DNA of 64,000 bases from Pyropia haitanensis. Lineage: Eukaryota > Rhodophyta > Bangiophyceae > Bangiales > Bangiaceae. A model generated the notes under the pieces. That model had not been told where the DNA came from. It saw nothing but the letters and a program-made list of their open reading frames with translations, and did no database searches. How positions within the stretch are numbered: the stretch's first letter is position 1; each line of letters opens with the position of its first letter. The stretch is from the NCBI GenBank assembly GCA_008729055.1, contig SDUX01000004.1, positions 3,784,172 through 3,848,171 on the forward strand, in the 5' to 3' direction. The translations under genes were made by a program, and so were the position numbers. Shown one piece after another: positions 31,365 through 42,463 of this stretch.

Positions 31365-32480
31365 CTATTTCCTTGCGCGCCCGCCGCCGCCCTTGGGCGG
31401 CGAAATCTCCCCCCGGTGGTACCGCATCAGCTCCAGCTGGGTCTGCTCATTCTCCAGGTGCAGCATCGCGAGCGCCATCTTGGCCTCCTTCAGGTCCTGC
31501 ACCACATCAACGTAGACGGGCTCCCTCGCCAGGGCCGACCGTAGATCCGTCACCTCTATCCGCAAGCGGTCGGCCTCGCCAGCGTCACCTCCGCCGCCGC
31601 CACCGGCAGAGCCCTCCAGCTTCTCGTTTCTCCTCTCCAGCTCATCCAGTTGCCGCCTCAACCGCGCATTCTCCTTCAGTAACCGCTCAACCTCGGCGTT
31701 GCCGCCACCGCCGGCATCATCTCCGATAGAGGAAGAGGACGCAACCGCGCCGGACGCACGCTTAATGGTCCGTTTCGACGACGCCTTTTGGAGGTTGCCC
31801 CGGATCTTGTTGCGCAGAAAGCCCGACGGCGTCGCGTCCGAGTCCGTGCCGCTCGCCGCCGCACCCGCGCCGGCGCCCGCGCCGGCGCCCGCCGCTCCGC
31901 CGCCGCCGTCTGTATCTAGGTCATCCAGGTCCGTGTCCAGGTCCAGGTCACTCTCGGCCGAAGAGAGCGCGTCCGAGCGGCTGGCGCGGGAGCCAGTGGT
32001 GGTGCTCTTGCCCATGGAGAGGAAAGTCGATTGGATGGTGGCAATGAGGGAGGCGCCATTGGATAGCTCCGCAGAGATGCGCTTCGAGCCCGACGGCACT
32101 TCAGCATAGTCGGCCAGGTTGAGGTGGATCTTGCCCACCGTCGCCGGCTTGGTGCCAGCCTTGACGTCCCCCACCGCACGGATGGCAATCTTAAACACCT
32201 TGTCCGCAAACTTCTTGTCCGACGGGTTGTTCTTGAAGAGCGTCACCTCCTGGGAGAGCCGTTCGCCCCCAAAGTTGGCCTTGCGATTGGCGCGGTCCAC
32301 CTTGACCGGCTTGGTCAGCTCCTGCTTGCCATTGCGCTCCCACACAATGCACACGTCGCTGGTGGTGGTAAGCTTGTCCACCGACTCGGCGGTGATAGCA
32401 AAGGAGAAACGAAACGGGGTCTTGCCGACGTGCCGCACCGAGCGGGCGCGGGTGATGAGCTTGGACGACGACCGCTTCAT
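31365..32480 (-). CDS. NT-C2 (EEIG1/EHBP1-type) domain protein with C-terminal coiled coil
   Basis: Single exon, 371 residues. Residues 1-150 resemble the N-terminal C2 (NT-C2) domain of EHBP1/EEIG1 and plant PMI1-like proteins: a Lys/Arg-rich start, PFRFSFAIT, VCIVWERNGKQELTKPVKVD, GKIHLNLADYAEV and LIATIQSTFLS. This fold binds membranes and links organelles to actin or endocytic machinery. A Ser/Asp-rich linker and a Gly/Ala stretch follow, then a basic segment, then a coiled coil from about residue 265 (VERLLKENARLRRQLDELER and ALAMLHLENEQTQLELMRYH). The modest length and single C2 suggest a minimal adaptor. The specific cargo cannot be inferred. Confidence 0.85.
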   Translation of the reverse strand: MKRSSSKLITRARSVRHVGKTPFRFSFAITAESVDKLTTTSDVCIVWERNGKQELTKPVKVDRANRKANFGGERLSQEVTLFKNNPSDKKFADKVFKIAIRAVGDVKAGTKPATVGKIHLNLADYAEVPSGSKRISAELSNGASLIATIQSTFLSMGKSTTTGSRASRSDALSSAESDLDLDTDLDDLDTDGGGGAAGAGAGAGAGAAASGTDSDATPSGFLRNKIRGNLQKASSKRTIKRASGAVASSSSIGDDAGGGGNAEVERLLKENARLRRQLDELERRNEKLEGSAGGGGGGDAGEADRLRIEVTDLRSALAREPVYVDVVQDLKEAKMALAMLHLENEQTQLELMRYHRGEISPPKGGGGRARK

Positions 32481-34836
32481 CGTGGCGCCGCACCCTCACT
32501 CCCGCACCGTGCAGGACCGGAAGGCGGAACCACCAGCCGAGCCGCCGGGCGGGCGCCGCCGCAGCGGCTCAGCGGGGAGTCGCGCAGAGACGTCGCCCCC
32601 CCCCACACCAACAGCAAGCAGCGGCGAGGCGGACAAACGCAGTAGAGGGAGCCACCGCAACAAGGCGCTCCGTCGCCGCGCCACACACCGCCCAACACAG
32701 GTCCCGCCCCCCCGCCCCTCAACCGCAGCGGCGACCTCCGACGGGACACCCCAAACGTGGGCTACACGCCCGCACCGTCTGCCCGAGTGGCCAGGGAGGG
32801 CAGCGCCAACGACGGACGAGTAGGGGCGACACGCAGCGCCGGTGCCAACCCCCACCCACCCAGCCGCACGCCCCCACCACAACGGCACGGTGGTAGTAGC
32901 GGTGGGGACGGAGGCCGGCGGAGCACGCGACGATGGCGGCCACCACAGCGACCCGCAGCGGCGCACCACAAAACAGCGGGCGGTGTAGACCGCGTCGGCA
33001 CACACCCCCAGCCTGCTGCTCGCGCGGGGACAGGTGACGCCCACACGCCCCCTCCCCCACTTTGGCGGGTACGCTGCTGGAGCGTAGCGCGTAAACCAAT
33101 CGTCCACGCACCCCTCCCCACGCCCACCAACGACGCAAAAGAACAGCACACTGCCAATGTCTGTGGGGAGAGTGGTGGGGAGGAAGCGGGAAGGGGGGGG
33201 GGGGGGGGTAGGAAGAGGGGCGAACAACCCAACGGGCAGCCACCCGTGCAAGAACGCCTGCACGGGTGCTGCAGAGACCAAACGCAGGGCGACGGCAGGC
33301 AGACGGCCAGGCCAGCCCTTGTGGCCTACAAGACCCATGCGGGTGAACCACCGCCGGGCGCAGACAGGCCGACGCAGCGGGACACCCGCTCACGCCCGTA
33401 GCAGCCCCAGAGAGTGCCAAGCAGGTACGTGTGCCAACAGGACCGCCGGGAGGGGAGAGGAGGGGGGGGGAGCAGGGGGGGGGAGGACGGGGGGAGGAGG
33501 GCGCAAAAAACAGAAATATTGCCAGGGGGAGAGCGACTGGTACGTCAAACCCGGCCGCACGCGCCGCCAGACGCCGCCGCCTGACGACCTGGCCACCCCG
33601 CCGACCCCATCTCTCATCACGTTCAGGCGCACCCCCCCCCCCCCCTCACTGTCCTTCCCAGACGGGGCCGGGCGGCTGCACTTGCCGCCGCCGCCTGCGG
33701 TGCTGTGCCGGCCCCGCAGCCGCCGCTCGGCCAAGTGCTCAGCGACCAGCGGTGGACGGGGAGGGGGGCGGGGTGACGCCGCGGTCCTGCAAGGGGCTGC
33801 ACCGTCCTCGCCGGGGCGGCCGCCGCCGGTGGAGCCGCGACCCGCGCGCCGGCGGGAGTCTGTGCGGGCACGGGCAGGTCGCAGCCCAAATATTTCTCAG
33901 GGGACGGCCAGCCGCTCTCCCAGACGCCCGCTCCATGTCCATCCCCCCCGGCGGGGTGGCCCCAACAACGGTGCTGGTGGGGCCGCGGCGAGTGGGCGCG
34001 GTGCGCGGGCGCCGCATCCATGCGGCCGACGCGCCTGCGGTCCGTAGCGACGGGGAACAGCATGAGTCATGAAGTGCCGCATCGGAGAGCGGAGAGGGCA
34101 CGGGAACGAGGGGCAGTTCGGGAGCAAGCACAGCAATGTATGTAATTGCAATTCAATTGATCTTCCTGAGGCCAGACCTGGCGGCAGTAGTGGTCCTTCT
34201 GAAGAGCGACGGCGTCACACAAGATCCGCCTGCCGCAGATGTCAACAGCTTCAACCAATGAAAGGCGCTCTATGTGTGTTGACGTGTGACAGTATGACAG
34301 TGGTGGCTTGCATCTCCAGCTTTGCATGGTCGTGGGCAGCGGTGGATCGTCGGCCTCCACGCCGGCTCGCGACCCGGATTGCACGTTGCCACACGGGCGG
34401 CGCGTCGACGTGCGGGCCGTGCCACCGCGTCTCCTTCCGCAGAGGACCCGCGCTGTCGGGAGGGGGGGTGACCAGCCTGGAACCACCGAGGAGCCAGCCA
34501 GCGGGTGTGCGACGGAGGAGCCGGCCAGCCCTGCGCAGCCAGCGCCAGAGCCAACCGTCATCAGTTGACACGCCTCCGCCTGTGCGCCGCGGGCGGTACT
34601 GGTCACGTCGTCATCCACTCCCGCGGCCACGGACGTCGTCTGCCGGCCCGTCCAGTCGCCCATCGTCTTGACCCCAGGCGACACCCGCTCTGTGCCTTTT
34701 CGGACGCTTTCACCCCGTTTGGCAGCCGCCCTCGTCGCTGGTCACGCCGGCCGCACGCTTCGTTTCTGCCTCCCCCCCCCCCCCCCTTTCTCTCCAGCCC
34801 CCGCCGGCCTGCTCGACGGCGGCCGCGTCACGCGCC
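32481..34836. other. Long divergent intergenic region
   Basis: 2.36 kb between the NT-C2 gene (-) and the membrane-protein gene (+). It contains G-runs (33190-33210, 33470-33500) and a lower-GC island at 34110-34320. Overlapping ~200-residue frames lie on both strands at 34067-34684, without recognisable motifs. A C15 tract at 34772-34786 ends 50 bases before the next ATG. No gene is claimed. Confidence 0.35.
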
Positions 34837-35811
34837 ATGGACCCCCTCCTGACGTACGCGACCCCACCACGGCAGCTGGTCACGGATGCTTTGACGACGG
34901 GGGTGGAGCCCATCCGACGGGTCATGCTCGCCACCGCCGACGGCATTGATACCGTGGCGGCGTCGGCTGATGCGGCGCTGACGCCTGCTATCCAACGGTA
35001 CGGGGGTGTCCACATTGTCGTGCCCGAGCTACTGCTCTTTTTGTTTTCGGATACGACATGAAGAGCTCTGCCGACTGTACTCCCATGACTGTTGCGAAGG
35101 TGTGGCGGCCTGAATAGAATGCATCGACTGACATGCGAGCTCCCCCATGCTCCTCACGTGTTGCTCGTCCGGCCTCCCCACTGGCTTCCTTGATCATGGC
35201 TCCTCTTTGCTTCCTGGCGGCACGCCCACCGCCGGTCCCCCCTCCCCCCTGCCACCCCACAGTGCTCAGGCGGTGAAGACGGCGGCCGCGGACCTGACCG
35301 CCACCGAGATGTCGGCCCCCCCCCTGGCCGCCGTGGCGGCCACCGGCTCGGCCTTTGGGGAGGCCCTGGCGGACCTGGCCACCTCCTGCGCCGCCCGCGT
35401 GGCCGACGCGTACGCCGACGCCGAGCGCTCCCGCCGCGGCACCGCGGCGGGCACCGCCCTCGCCGCCGCGCGGGTGGTGGCGGGCCTCGCTGCCGCCGCC
35501 GCCGCCGCCACCGCCGCGGCGGTGGTGGCGGTGCACGACGGCGGCCGCGGTGGCGGCGGCGGCAAGCGGCCGTCCCGTCTGCACGCCGCCGTCGCGCTCT
35601 GCCTGTCCCTGTCGGGGGCGGTGCTCGCCGCGCGCGCCGTCCAGGCGGTGCTGCGGTGGACCGACGGCGTCTGCGCGCAGCGGCGGTCGCGGTCGCCACC
35701 GCGGCACCGGTCCGCTGGCCAGGCGGGCGGCGCGGCAGCGGCGGGCGGCGCGGCGGCGGCGGCGGCGGCGGCACCGGCGGCGGCACCGGTGGCGGTGGCG
35801 GCTCCGCCGTC

Positions 35812-35842
<31 letters not shown>

Positions 35843-36352
35843 CCAGAGGCGCCCGGCGCGGGGGTGGACGGCCCGGTTGACCTGGACCGCCTGGCGGCGC
35901 TCGTCGAGCGGTACGCCGCAACGTCGGCGGCGGCGGCCGGCGCGGACGCGGCCGGCGGCGGCGGCCTGGCGGCGGTGGTGGACAAGTACGCCGACGCGCC
36001 AGCCGGGGGTATGGCGGCGGCCGAGGCGGCCGCGGCGGCCGCGACGGCGGCCGCGGCGGCGGCGGCGGCGTCCTCGCCCGCGGCGGTGGGGGTGTCGGCA
36101 GAGGTGCCAGCCGCGCCGGCGGCGGTGGGGGTGTCGGGTGCGGTGTCAGCCGCGCCGGCGGCGGTGGGGGTGTCGGGTGCGGTGGCAGCCGCGCCGGCGG
36201 CGGTGGGGGCGTCGGGTGCGGTGGCAGCCGCGCCGGCGGCACCGGGCTGGTGGGAGCCCGCCGTGGGGGACCCGGCGGGGGTGGCGGCCGCCGCCGCCGC
36301 CGCCGCCGCCGCCCCGGTCGCGGCGGTGGACGCGGCGCCGCTGGGGGGCTGA
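34837..36352 (+). CDS. Unrecognised Ala-rich protein with two likely membrane segments and 13-residue repeats
   Basis: Exons 34837-34997 and 35263-36352 give 416 residues. The GTACGG donor and ACAG acceptor rebuild an Arg, and the frame stays open. No family is recognised. The first ~95 residues look like amphipathic helices rich in Ala, Thr and Asp (VEPIRRVMLATADGIDTVAA). Two hydrophobic stretches follow, roughly residues 115-150 and 165-190 (LHAAVALCLSLSGAVLAARAV). After a Pro-rich spacer, two short related units occur (LAALVERYAATS and LAAVVDKYADAP). The tail holds about 3.5 copies of the tandem unit AAPAAVGVSGAVA. Length and frame consistency argue for a real gene, but expression is unproven. 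Confidence 0.65.
36110..36242 (+). repeat. 39-base coding minisatellite
   Basis: Three full copies and part of a fourth of a 39-base unit starting at 36110, 36149, 36188 and 36227, in frame within the preceding gene. Each full unit encodes the 13 residues AAPAAVGVSGAVA with small changes. In-frame period and near identity suggest recent slippage. Confidence 0.85.
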
Positions 36353-37810
36353 CGCGCGCGACGCGCGTCGTCGAGGGGGGGGGGGTGGCGGGGTTGGGCG
36401 CCGCGCCGCGCGTGGCGGCCGCCGCGCGGTGTGTACATAGTCATGCAGGCGGCGGGGACACGGTGCTGACTAGGCATTTTCATGATTTTCTTTTTTTTTA
36501 CGACAACAGAGAGTTTTGGCAAGTAACTCGACTGTTGTTTCGACGGTATCTCGACTGTACATTGCGCCACGTTTCAGAGCTACCGTCGAGATACAGGATT
36601 TTCCGACCGTCCCCGACGGTATTCTCGGGATGTACAGTCGGGCCCCGGTGGATCGCGTTGAAGAAAAGCTGTACCTTTCAGCCACGTGTCGCGCGTGCGA
36701 GGCCCCAAAGGCGGGTGGTTTGGGCCGCCATATGCCGGTACAACCATTTCTGGTACATTGGACGCAGCTTGGCTGGCGCTGAGGGACAGGTGGTCTGTCC
36801 GTGGTGTCAGTGGGCTTGGCCAAGCGGGCCGATCGTTGTCGTGTTGCGCGCCTTTTTCCCAGCCCCATGCACCCACCCTCCCCCCTTTGTTGGCCTTGAG
36901 CTGCCTCCACGTCGTGCCGAATATGTCATCCCCGAGCCCTACCACACCTGCAGAGGATGCGTCGTCTGCGTCCTCGAGGCGGGACCGGCCGTCTACTGGT
37001 GGGGTCCCTGAATCGGCGACCAAGAAGCCGCGCCGGCTGTGGCGTCCCACTGGTGGAAGCGATCGCAACGACGTGCTGCGTCACTGCCTTGGTGGTGGCG
37101 CGCCTCGCCTTCTGTTCCGTTCGTGTACAGGACTGTCGCGTTACAGGAAAGTTACTTGCCAAAACTCATTCGAGTCCGCGACGGTAGAAAAAATACGGTA
37201 TCTCGACTCTTTCCAGATTCCGTCGAGATACAGTCGAAAGCGACCGTCGGATTACTTGCCAAAACTCTCTAACGTGTCCAGGTCGCGCGGCGTCCGCGCG
37301 TTTGGCGTGGCGCGAGTGCCTGCGTCCTCGCGTTGGGCCGGCCGCTTGCCCCCGACCGTGGCGGCTGTGGCGGGTCGTGGTGCCGCGTCCCGCGCCGACC
37401 CGGCGTGCGCTGGCACCGTCGGTACGTCCACCTGTCGGCCGGCCCTGTCGCTTGGCGTGCGCTGGTGGCGGCCACACGCCCCACCAGCAGCGGCTGGCCC
37501 ACCCGCCGTGGTGCGCCGCCATGGGGCGTCGGCGCCACGGCTCTGGCGGGGTATGCAGGGGCGCCCGCCCGTCCAGAGGCGTCACCGCCGACCGCCGACC
37601 GCCGACGGTGCTGCTGGGTCGCTGGCCCCCCGGCCACGACCGACGCCGACGGTGCTGCCGCGTCGCTGGCCCCCCCTGCCACGGACCGACGGCCACGACG
37701 CTGCCGGGTCGCCGTCTCCCCCGCTTGCCGCCGCGCTCGGGCGGGTGCTGGTTTGTCCCGCGCTCCGCCCCGTGCGGGTCGCCGTCGCTTCCGCTGCGGC
37801 CGCGGCGGCC
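36353..37810. other. Intergenic region containing the TIR element, upstream of the second P450
   Basis: Contains the TIR-bounded element at 36508-37270. The remaining 540 bases before the P450 ATG are GC-rich and show no gene; an in-frame upstream extension of the P450 frame has no conserved features. Confidence 0.45.
36508..37270. mobile_element. 763-bp non-autonomous DNA transposon with 19-bp terminal inverted repeats
   Basis: The ends are perfect 19-base inverted repeats, AGAGAGTTTTGGCAAGTAA at 36508-36526 and its complement at 37252-37270, flanked by the trinucleotide AAC on both sides (possible 3-bp target duplication). Four copies of TATCTCGAC, two per end and in opposite orientation, form subterminal hairpins (near 36548, 36587, 37198 and 37224). 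A third copy of the terminal word (16 of 19 bases) lies inside the right end near 37150-37165, as if one element had inserted into or slipped against another. A frame from the ATG at 36923 encodes a Ser/Pro/basic start with KKPRRLWRPTGG, possibly the N-terminus of a lost transposase. A 3-bp duplication occurs in PIF/Harbinger-like families, but the superfamily is not established. Confidence 0.8.
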
Positions 37811-39715
37811 ATGGCCACGTCGGCGGCGCGGGTGCGCCTGCCGCCCCTCCCCACCGCGGTGGTGGTGGTGGCGGCGCTGTCGGCCGCCGCCGCCGCCGCC
37901 ACCGCGGCGGCCGTGTCGCCGTGTGGCCCGGCCGGGTGGGCGGCGGTGGTGGCGGCGGCGGCCGCCGCGGCGGCGGCCGGGACGGTCGGCTGGCCGCCAC
38001 TCGCCACCGACGTGCTCGGCCTGCACGGCGCGTCCCTGCCGACGGTGCGCGGGCGGGGGCACTCGGCGGTGGCGGGCAACTTGCGCGCGTACGTCGCGGC
38101 GGGCACCGCACGGCGGCTGGTGGACCTCCTGTGTTCATGGCAGGCGGCGGTCGGGGACGGCGTCAACTACCAGGTCTACTTTTTCGGCCGCCGCGTCGTG
38201 CACCTCGTCCACCCCGCCGACGTGCGGCACGTGCAGGTGCGGGTCAACCCGCCGCGGGACGCCGTGACGATGCGGCACTTTGGCACGCCCATCTCCCGGG
38301 ACGTCCTCGTGCTGCTCGACGACCGGCGGCACGCGGCGGCGCGGCGGCTCGTCGGGCCCTTCCTGCTCGGCCCGCCCACCACCGCCGCGGTGCTGCGGGT
38401 GGTCAACGACCAGCTGGGCGGCACGGGCTGCTGGGCGCGGCGGCTGGACGCGCTCGCCACCACCGGCGAGGCGTGTGACGTGGACAGCCTGCTCGTCGAC
38501 GTGACGCTCGGCGTCATCCACGAGGTGCTCTTCTCCGAGCCGTGGGCGTCTGCCGCCGTGCGCCGCCGCGCGCGCGCCGCGCTGTCGGACTTTTTCCGCC
38601 TCCAGTACCTGTCGTGCGTGCCCGCGCCGGCGGTGTGCTCGCCCGCGGCGGTCGCCGCGCTGCGCGCGGCGGGCGCCTTTTTTGTCGACTATGTGGGTGC
38701 GATGGAGGCGCGCCGCCGGGCGGCGTACGCGGACGGTTCGCGCGCGCGGTCGCCGCCGGCGGACCTCTTTGACATCCTCCTGGCGGACCTCGACGCGGAG
38801 GGGGGGGTGTATGACAGCCGCCGGCGGGTGGCGGCGGACGTGATGATCTTCCTGGCGGGAGGCTTTGACTCGACGGTACGTTGGCAGGCCGTGTGTGTGG
38901 GTGTGGTTGCCTCCCGTGTCTGCCTGCGAGGGGAACAGGTGGGCGGTCGCACATACTCGTGGCTGTATCCAGTGCTGTGGCGGTTGGGACGCGCTGTGTG
39001 CGCAGGTGAGGCTCGCGTCTCTCGTTTTTGTGAGGGCGACGGTCGGGTTTGCTGACGACCGTTTCGGTGCGCGTCTTTCTCGCGCTGGTGCTCCTTCCCC
39101 GCGGCACCCACGACCCATCTTGCTTTGTCGCGCGCACAGGCGCACAGCATCTCGTGGGCGCTCCACGAGCTGCTCCTCAACCCCGACGTGGAGGCGCGCG
39201 TGCGGGAGGAGCTCCACGCCTGCGCCCTCACCGCCGACACGCCGCTGACGGCGGCCCACCTGGGCCGCCTCCCCTACCTCACCGCCGTCTGGCACGAGAC
39301 GCTGCGCAAGTACCCAACCGTGCCGCTCGGCTCCCTCCGGCGCCTCTCCACCGACATTACGCTACCGTCGGACGGGGGCGCCCTCCCCGCGGGCACCGCC
39401 GTCGCGATCGCGCCCTACCCGGCGCTCCACGACCCGGCCCGCTTCCCCGCGCCCGACGCGTTCTCGCCCGCCCGCTACCTGGCCGCCGCCGCCGCCGCCG
39501 CGCCGCGCGCCGCCGCCGCCGCGCACCCTGCGTTTGGCGCGGGCGGCCGCAACTGCCCGGGCCAGCAGCTGAGCGCCGTCGAGTGGGCGGCGGTGATGGT
39601 GCGGCTGCTGACGCGCTACCGGGTGGCCCGCGCGCGCGGGGGGGGGGGGGTCACAAAGGAGACGGCGTTTACGATGCGGCCGGGCGGGCTCCGCGTGACG
39701 TTTTCGCGGGTGTGA
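37811..39715 (+). CDS. Cytochrome P450 monooxygenase (paralogue of the 695-2600 gene)
   Basis: Exons 37811-38875 and 39140-39715 join in phase 0 to 546 residues. It aligns from end to end with the first P450: Ala/Val-rich membrane anchor, PPLATDVLGLHGAS, HPADVRHVQVRVNPPRD, LGVIHEVLFS, RRRAAYADGS. The intron follows the I-helix motif AGGFDST at the equivalent codon. Exon 2 begins AHSISW and holds the K-helix ETLR, PARY in place of PERF, and a fully canonical heme loop FGAGGRNCPG with Cys494. It has the Arg that the first copy lacks. The substrate is unknown. The pair descends from a duplication but is now 35 kb apart. The TIR element lies 540 bases upstream and could affect its promoter (inference). 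Confidence 0.93.
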
Positions 39716-41669
39716 GGGCGTCCGCGGGCGGGGGTGGGAGGGGGGGGGGGGGGGGGGACGGCCGCGGCGTCAGCTCAACGTCCCCGCTGGTGGTCGACCC
39801 CGACCGGCCCGCTACCCCCGACGCTCCCGCCCCCCACTTGCGGTGCACCGTGTGCAGGGCGGGGAGCGGGGGATGGGCGCTGTGGCGGCGTCGGACGCTA
39901 CCGGCTTGTGGCGTCGCCCGCCCTGGCCGCCGCTGTCCGCGTGTTGACGCGGCGGTGGGTCGGCCGGTGGTGCGTGGCGCTGCCGGCGGCGACGCGCCGC
40001 CCTTGTGTGGTCCCATCCGCCCGCCTGGGGGCGGTGGCGGCTGCCGCCGCGGCGTCCGCGCCGGCCGCTGCCGACGGGCCAGCGACCAGCGAGGGGTGTG
40101 CCGACGCCGGGGGGGCACGCGTGGGCGGCGTGGGCGGGCGGGGCGTGCTAGCGCACGACGCAACGTACGCGGGCGGCGCAGCCAAACCGTACGGGGCCTG
40201 CCCGTTGGAGGGGGTGTGCGTGCGCCCGACAGCCCCGCGACGGCGGCGGCGACCGCGGCTGACCGGGGGGCGCCGCGCCACTCGCCGCGGGAGCGCCCGC
40301 GGCGGCCGCCGGCCACACCCGACGCGCCCGGGCGGCGGGACGGCCGGCGTCGTGGACTCTGTCGGGGGCGCCCCCCAGCCTCGTCGGGGGGGGGGGCTCT
40401 CTGGAGCGCGGCGAGCCGCCGCTGCCGCCGCGCGCCGCGCGCGGCGCGCCGCGGCGCGGGCGTGCGCCCGTCCAGGCGGGCGGCGTGGCCGACGCGGCGG
40501 CTGCGACGGGAGCCGCCCGATCGCCGCTGGGGAGGCGAGCGCCCACACCAGCGCCGGCGGCGGCCGTGGCGGCCTCCTGGACGTCGGCCGCCTCGCCGAC
40601 GGCGGCGCCGCGCGTGCCGGGGCGGCCGCCGCCGCTCGCCAGACGCGCGGCGGCGCGGCGGCCGGCGGCGCGGCCCCGTGCCGAGGGGAACCCGGCGGTC
40701 CATCCCGTGTCTGGGCCTCACGCAGGAGCGGAGGTTGCATCGCGGCCGGCCAGCAGACGGGCAGCTCCCCGCCCACGCCAAGCACACGAACGGCAGCGGC
40801 CTGCAGCCTGCACCTGGCGTCCACCGCCGGCGGGGCCACGTGGCTGTATCGCGGCACCGGCGCCGCCGGCGCGGCGCGGGGGGGGGGGACGCCCGCACGG
40901 GCGTTTACGACTGCGGCGCGCGCGTTGATGACGCCGGGTGCTGCGCCCGGCGGCACGTTTGTCCTCCTCGCGCGCGCTCCCTGCCCACCTCCCTGTGCCG
41001 TCGGGTTCCCCGCCATTCACACACTCTCTCCTTGTGCTCTCTGCTTGTGCACCGTGCTCGCCTCTGGCACGCCCGCACCTTTTGTCTTTCTTTTCCGTAC
41101 CACAGGGACTGCGTCTTTGCCTGGGTGCGGACGAGCTGCCGGGCGTCCTTGCCGGCAGCACGCCCGCCGGCAAACTTCCCACGGGGGAGGCGCAGCCGGC
41201 GGGCGTGGAACCAATCAAACAAGTATCCATTGTCAGTCCTGCATTTGAGGCGAGCGTCGCGAGGCGCGGGGGCGTGCCCGGCCACAGCGGCCGGCGTTCG
41301 CGCCAAAAACCGACCACCCCGCCGCGCGGCGGCGCCGCGCGGGCGCCCAGCGGGCGGCCCGGCGGCACCCCCGCTCCCCCCGCCGCACCCGGACCCACCC
41401 CCCTCCCGCCCGCCCGTCCGCGGGCGCGGGAGCGGGCCCCCCCTCCCCCGCGCGGCGTGCCACGCCGGCGGCGTCCCCCCCTCCCCCCGCCACCTCCCCT
41501 TTGGCGCGGCCGACGGCGCCCTCCCCCCCCCCCCCCCCCCCCCAGCCCTCCTCCGACCCCAGCCGGTCCCCGTTCCGACCCCCCCCCCCCCCCCGCCCCC
41601 CCCACCGCCCCCCGCCCCCCCCCTCCCCCCCACCCGACGCCACGCCCCACCGGCGGCAACGCCCGCGGC
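39716..41669. other. Intergenic region, P450 to RNase H2C
   Basis: 1.95 kb of extreme GC content. Frames are open on both strands for hundreds of codons but consist of Arg/Pro/Ala/Gly only. A pyrimidine-rich, less biased stretch at 40970-41110 and a CCAAT word near 41212 could belong to a promoter. Long C-runs fill 41520-41640 ahead of the next ATG. No gene is recognised. Confidence 0.35.
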
Positions 41670-42109
41670 ATGGCGCCGTCGCCGCCGCCCGCGCTGGCGC
41701 TGCACCTCCCCGCCGCCGACGCGCTGCCGGCGACGCCCCTCCACCTCCTCCCCTGCACCGCCGACCGCGCGGCGGCGGCGGCGGCGGCGGCCGCCCACTT
41801 CCGCCCCGCCCCCGGCCGGCGGCCGGCGGCGTCGGCCGCCGCACCGGGTGGGGGGGGGGTGCCGCCGCCGCCGCCGCCGCCGCCGCGGCGGCCGCCCCAC
41901 CCCCCGCCGGCACCGCCACCGCGGCGGCCGCCGCGGCGGCCGCCACGGGCACGGACCGCGGCGGCGGCACGGCCGCCGCGGCGGCGGCCGCCACCACCCT
42001 CGAGGCCACCTTTCGTGGCCGCCAGCTGCGTGGCGCGGTGGTCCACCTGCCCCCCGACGTGGCGCTGCTGCTCGTCACGCCCGTTGTGGCGGCCGCCGCC
42101 CCGCCGCCG

Positions 42110-42150
<41 letters not shown>

Positions 42151-42463
42151 GCGGGCGGTGGCGGCGGTGCCCGCCGGCGGCGCCGTGTACTGGAACCACG
42201 AGGCCGCGCCCGACGCGGGCCGCGACGCGGTGCCGCGGGCGCTCCAGTGGCTCCCCGTCGCGGCGGCGATGGCACGGCCGCTGTCGGCGGCAGAGGTGGC
42301 GGCGGTGGACGTGGGGGAGGGGGGGGGGCGGGGGGGGGGGGGGCGCAGACTGAGAGGCAGGGGCGGCGGGGGGGGGGGGGGGGGGGCGTGGTTGGTCTTT
42401 CCCCCCACCCCCGCCGTCTCCCGCGGCGACGGCCCTTCCACGGGCGTCCCTCCCCGTGCGTGA
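41670..42463 (+). pseudogene. RNASEH2C: Ribonuclease H2 subunit C, frame broken at a G10 run
   Basis: RNase H2C is a non-catalytic subunit of the trimer that removes ribonucleotides from DNA. The first part, from the ATG at 41670, contains LHLLPC, the family's characteristic N-terminal strand. The second part, in a different frame, contains LEATFRGRQLRGAVVHLPPD, the VTP strand, VYWNHEA and ALQWLPVAAAM, and runs to a stop at 42463. These match RNASEH2C (HLLPC, FRGRxLRG, a Trp before AxxWxxLAxAI) in order. The frames must switch between about 41850 and 41900, where G10 (41850-41859) is followed by a GCC/CCG microsatellite. An indel there is the simplest explanation. Ala-rich inserts enlarge it to about 264 residues, against about 165 in humans. 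Family call is from short motifs, so moderately sure. Confidence 0.72.

Noticed and set aside
34067..34684. Two overlapping ~200-codon frames on opposite strands
   Set aside because: Neither has motifs, a good start context or composition clearly better than the other; left as intergenic.
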